Source: Comamonas terrae
GTDB taxonomy: Bacteria > Pseudomonadota > Gammaproteobacteria > Burkholderiales > Burkholderiaceae_C
Reading direction: 5' to 3'
Length of the DNA stretch: 42,035 bases
Assembly (NCBI RefSeq): GCF_001544075.1
Contig: NZ_BCNT01000026.1
Span: forward strand, 1 to 42,035
Shown: piece by piece, positions 39,266-42,035 of the stretch
How the letters are laid out: every line of letters starts with the position of its first letter
Numbering within the stretch: the stretch's first letter is position 1
Notes under the pieces: generated by a model
Seen by the model: only the letters and a program-made list of their open reading frames with translations
The model's database searches: none
Told to the model about the DNA's origin: nothing
Position numbers and translations under genes: made by a program

Positions 39266-40671
39266 GCAATCACCTCGGCGCGCTGGTTGTTGGCGATTGC
39301 GGAGTACTCCTGCAGTTCGTGGTCCCAGGCGATCACATCCCACTCATAGCGCGTGGAAATGTCCCGGAACTCATAGGAGCCATCCGCCTTGCTCCACGTC
39401 TCTCGCGCGAGATAGCCGTCGACGGATCGGTGCAGGCGCACGCGCCGGCTCAGGGGCACGTTCGTCGGCGTGTTTTTGCGCGCGACGGTGCCATAGATGC
39501 GCCCCTGGCCGCCGCACTCTGCGTCGAGCAGCTTGGCAGTGCGATGGCGAGCCATGTTCTGCAGGCCCTGGGGTAGCGGACTTGTTTCGCTGAGCAACCG
39601 CAGCGAAGTGTCGGACTGCATGGCCCTCTTGCGTGTCACTCTCGGATCGCCAGAGACCGCGATTGCTTCTGCGGCAGTCAGCTCGCGGCTGAAAACCGCA
39701 AATGCACTGAGCAACGAACCGGCAGGCAAGCCATAGTTCCCATTGCGCGACCCGACATGCACCGATGTTGTGTTGTAGGCGGGTCGACCAGTACCGCCTG
39801 TATCGCGCCCAAGGTCCGGGATGCCGTCGATATACACACGCCGTACTCCCGTCGCGCCGACAGTAAAAACGACGCGGTGAGTCTGGCCATCTCCAACAAT
39901 GGTGTTTGTTACCGTCAGACCGCCAAAGGACCCGTAATTGGCAAGACACAGCAACTGGCCCGGTACAGCGCCCACCGTGGAGTTCTCGGGACCGGCCGTC
40001 TGTATGCTCCAGCCGCGGTTGTCATTACCGTGCTCTGCAATTACAAGATTGGCGCCCGTGGACGTTGCGATGTCAAAGACGACCGAGAATGCCCCCGCGT
40101 CCATTGTCCCGGCAGGAATGGAGATCAGCCCCGTGGCTGCCGGGTCAAATGCTCCGTTTGTACCCTCAGTAATGCGCTGGCTTTTGATCACACCGCCTGC
40201 CCGGGTGCCGTTGCGTGTACCGACCAGGTCAGGTTGCGTTGTGCTGGGGTCGTCCAGCGCCCAGGCGCCCACCGGAGTCGCGTCGAGTATGCTCTGCAGC
40301 AGAAGTGTGTTGCGAAACCAAGCTCCGCCAGAGACGATCTCTGGCCAGATGTTGTATGTGCCGCCTCCCGGCATCTGGACGGCGATGCGCGCTGGCACCA
40401 GCTGGCCACCGAAATACCACTGGTCGACATTGCTGGATGCAACGTCGATCTGTATCCAGAAACCAGGTGCCCGAACATCGGCCGCAGCCCAGCGGCAGCC
40501 AGTTGCCGGGTCGCCGTCGACAAGATTGCCAACGCTGCCGGCCATAGGCGCCAAGCTGCAAGTAAGCACCGCTCCAGCATCCACGCGCACGCCTTGTGCC
40601 CAGAGTTGCAGATCGTTTAGATCGAGATCGCCGTCGCGGGCATCAATGCCGCAGAGCCGATAGACAGGCAT
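39262..40671 (-). CDS. Phage tail/adhesion protein with LamG-like domain
   Basis: 469 residues in three parts. Residues about 1-105 resemble a discoidin/F5-8-type carbohydrate-binding module (VGNLVDGDPATGCRWAA, FWIQIDV). Residues about 130-345 resemble a concanavalin-like LamG_3 domain (GAWALDDPSTTQPDLVGTRNG, GAFSVVFDIAT, HRVVFTVGATGVRRVYIDG, SLLSAFAVFSRELTAAEAI). Residues about 390-465 are a carboxypeptidase-regulatory-like beta sandwich (VPLSRRVRLHRSVDGYLARETWSK, YEFRDIS). The mix suggests receptor or cell-surface glycan binding. Start ATG at 40671 is one base from the upstream stop; its own stop overlaps the next start. Confidence 0.75.
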   Translation of the reverse strand: MPVYRLCGIDARDGDLDLNDLQLWAQGVRVDAGAVLTCSLAPMAGSVGNLVDGDPATGCRWAAADVRAPGFWIQIDVASSNVDQWYFGGQLVPARIAVQMPGGGTYNIWPEIVSGGAWFRNTLLLQSILDATPVGAWALDDPSTTQPDLVGTRNGTRAGGVIKSQRITEGTNGAFDPAATGLISIPAGTMDAGAFSVVFDIATSTGANLVIAEHGNDNRGWSIQTAGPENSTVGAVPGQLLCLANYGSFGGLTVTNTIVGDGQTHRVVFTVGATGVRRVYIDGIPDLGRDTGGTGRPAYNTTSVHVGSRNGNYGLPAGSLLSAFAVFSRELTAAEAIAVSGDPRVTRKRAMQSDTSLRLLSETSPLPQGLQNMARHRTAKLLDAECGGQGRIYGTVARKNTPTNVPLSRRVRLHRSVDGYLARETWSKADGSYEFRDISTRYEWDVIAWDHELQEYSAIANNQRAEVIA

Positions 40672-40672
40672 C

Positions 40673-41851
40673 TCAAGACCTCCAGGGACCTGTCACGTCA
40701 AGAAATGCCACCCCCTGATTGGTAGAGGCAGCGCCGATGGTGACGCTCAACAACACCTTGCCCGTAAATGCCCCCTGGCCTTTCTGCAAGGCTACATCCC
40801 AACCCAGACCAGCCAATACCGCCATCTGGGGGCAATGCAGTATCCCCGGGGCAATGCCACGGGGTGGAGCAGAGGCATCAGGACCATCCCCAAGCAAAAC
40901 GGGCGATAGATGCAGTCCGTTGTCTACTGCGGACGGGAAATAGCCCAGGTAGCTGTCGCTACCAGAAATGCTCGCAAGGGTGCCGAAAATTTTTCGCGCT
41001 ACCTGCACCGCAGCACCGAGCCCATGAGACGCGCGCTTGAGCGTAAATCCTACGGACCCCGCTGCGCAAAACAAGCATCCGACGGTGCTGTTGTAGCTAG
41101 CATTAGCCGCTCCGGTCAGCATGGCGCACCATGCATCTCCGCTGCGGTAGCTGATCAAGTCGCCCATGTACTGCGAAATGAGTGCATAGCCGTTATTGGT
41201 TGCCGGAGTCGACGCTGCGTTGGTTGAGATCAAGCAATACACCCCGCGCGAGTCGCCAGCCAACACCCAATATGCGCTGGTCGCGCCGCTGCTGCGCTTG
41301 CTCCAGTAGTACCCACCCGCCACACTCTGCGGCGAGGGGGCTGTGCCGTTGTCCACGTCCGTCATGGACTCGTACATCTGCACGCGCGCATACAACGCGT
41401 TTGTGTCGTCCACGCGGTAATAGGTGCGGGTCGATGCGGGGTCGGTCTGGCGGTAGACGGCCACATTGGTCTTCGAGAAGACCTTTTCCCAGCCCAGGGG
41501 CGCCATCTTGAAACTGATGGAGCCCGACACCGGACCATCGGGCAGATTCGTCTTGAACTCCACCCAGGTGTTGCTGACGGCCGTGACTTTCTGCTCTCCG
41601 TTGAGGCCGGACGGCGTGGCGCCGCTCACCAGAATGACCGTTTCAGCCTCGGCTGCGCTCTTGCCACTGGCGAAGGACATGCGGCACACGCCGCCGCTGA
41701 TGACGGCACTGTCCACGGCTTTGATGCCCCAGCCGGTGACAAGAAATGCATCCAGGGCAGAAATCAGGGAGCCTGCCATGCCGGCGATTGTGGGAGCGCC
41801 GGCCATGCTGGAATATGCGTGCTTGACGCTGGTGTCTACGATGGATGCCAT
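40673..41851 (-). CDS. Phage tail structural protein
   Basis: 392 residues. No named family recognised. It is beta-rich with many Ser, Gly and Ala; the first third includes SAAEAETVILVSGATPSGLNGEQKV and WVEFKTNLPDGPVSGSISFKMAPLGWEKVF, the middle TRTYYRVDD, ALYARVQMYESM, YYWSKRSSGATSAYWVLAGDSRG. This YYRVDDT-type region is common in phage tail proteins of betaproteobacterial phages. Translation starts at 41851 behind GGAG. It is followed at one base by the LamG protein gene. Confidence 0.72.
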   Translation of the reverse strand: MASIVDTSVKHAYSSMAGAPTIAGMAGSLISALDAFLVTGWGIKAVDSAVISGGVCRMSFASGKSAAEAETVILVSGATPSGLNGEQKVTAVSNTWVEFKTNLPDGPVSGSISFKMAPLGWEKVFSKTNVAVYRQTDPASTRTYYRVDDTNALYARVQMYESMTDVDNGTAPSPQSVAGGYYWSKRSSGATSAYWVLAGDSRGVYCLISTNAASTPATNNGYALISQYMGDLISYRSGDAWCAMLTGAANASYNSTVGCLFCAAGSVGFTLKRASHGLGAAVQVARKIFGTLASISGSDSYLGYFPSAVDNGLHLSPVLLGDGPDASAPPRGIAPGILHCPQMAVLAGLGWDVALQKGQGAFTGKVLLSVTIGAASTNQGVAFLDVTGPWRS

Positions 41852-41869
41852 GTTTTATCTCCAATGAAA

Positions 41870-42035
41870 TCAGGGGCGGTCGACGTCGCCGCGGGCCAGC
41901 AGCGCGAAGCTGTGCTGGATGCCGGTCTCGGGGCCGGGCTGGACGGTGCGCACGACCCACACGGGGAAGATGGCGCCGACGGTGTTGATGCGCAGGATGT
42001 TTCCGGGTATCCAGCCGGTGCCCCACCCCAGCGCA
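41870..42035 (-). CDS. Phage structural protein, partial (C-terminal 54 residues)
   Basis: Only the end is present: the frame is open to the window edge and reads LGWGTGWIPGNILRINTVG, then PVWVVRTVQPGPE and LLARGDVDRP before a TGA at 41870-41872. The gene lies 18 bases upstream of the next one in the same operon. A tail protein is likely from context. No further identification is possible from the fragment. Confidence 0.7.
   Translation of the reverse strand, partial: ALGWGTGWIPGNILRINTVGAIFPVWVVRTVQPGPETGIQHSFALLARGDVDRP

Larger units (their letters stand above)
32092..42035. mobile_element. Prophage, one end (continues beyond window)
   Basis: Bases from the dusA junction to the window end carry a colinear leftward block of phage genes. 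From right to left: a partial structural protein, tail proteins, a small protein, a terminator, a muramidase, a DUF6527 protein, Rz/Rz1, a Dam-type methylase, UmuD and UmuC, then the att site. Integrase, repressor, replication and head genes are absent and must be at or beyond the other side. Several ATGA overlaps among the genes support a single late transcript for the tail block. The tail genes look intact, so the element may be functional. Confidence 0.88.

Noticed and set aside
39262..42035. Diversity-generating retroelement acting on the tail protein
   Set aside because: No reverse transcriptase and no visible template/variable repeat pair in the window.

Overview
The window is GC-rich chromosomal DNA from a betaproteobacterium, most likely a member of the Comamonadaceae (Comamonas, Delftia or Acidovorax type). 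That placement is an inference. It rests on high GC, the gene families present (a methyl-accepting protein ending in DWEAF, a bioBADF order, a TRAP-linked Entner-Doudoroff operon, a pcc/mcm propionate cluster) and the codon usage. No rRNA, tRNA or CRISPR array was seen.

Bases 1-6586 hold the 3' part of a chemoreceptor gene, a large-subunit catalase (katE-like), and a KfrA-like coiled-coil DNA-binding protein divergent from a tyrosine recombinase. The last two share an AT-rich intergenic region with two inverted repeats. Bases 6583-11781 carry the biotin operon bioB-bioA-bioD-bioF (leftward) and a divergent one-domain ModE-like regulator. Bases 11897-19387 are a sugar-acid (probably gluconate) catabolon: gntK-dctQ-dctM-dctP-edd-eda, read leftward, with a divergent LacI-family repressor and two near-identical operator-like palindromes in and beside the gap between them.

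Bases 19438-29054 are a propionyl-CoA to succinyl-CoA cluster, read leftward: methylmalonyl-CoA mutase, the MeaB chaperone GTPase, PccB, a RidA-family protein, PccA, a DUF218 membrane protein, an epimerase-like VOC protein, a YiiD_C-type thioesterase and a YciI-family protein. A GntR/FCD regulator is divergent from the mutase, and a perfect 16-bp palindrome lies between them. A MHYT-PAS-PAS membrane sensor with no output domain follows (29958-31514).

From about 32092 to the window end is one end of a prophage. It is inserted in the 5' end of dusA, of which only the first 30 codons remain (32002-32091). All prophage genes seen run leftward toward the attachment site. From right to left they are: a partial structural gene, tail genes, a strong terminator, a lysis cassette (membrane-anchored muramidase, DUF6527 protein, Rz with embedded Rz1), a DNA adenine methylase, and an SOS-boxed umuDC pair next to the att site. 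The integrase and the other end lie outside the window.
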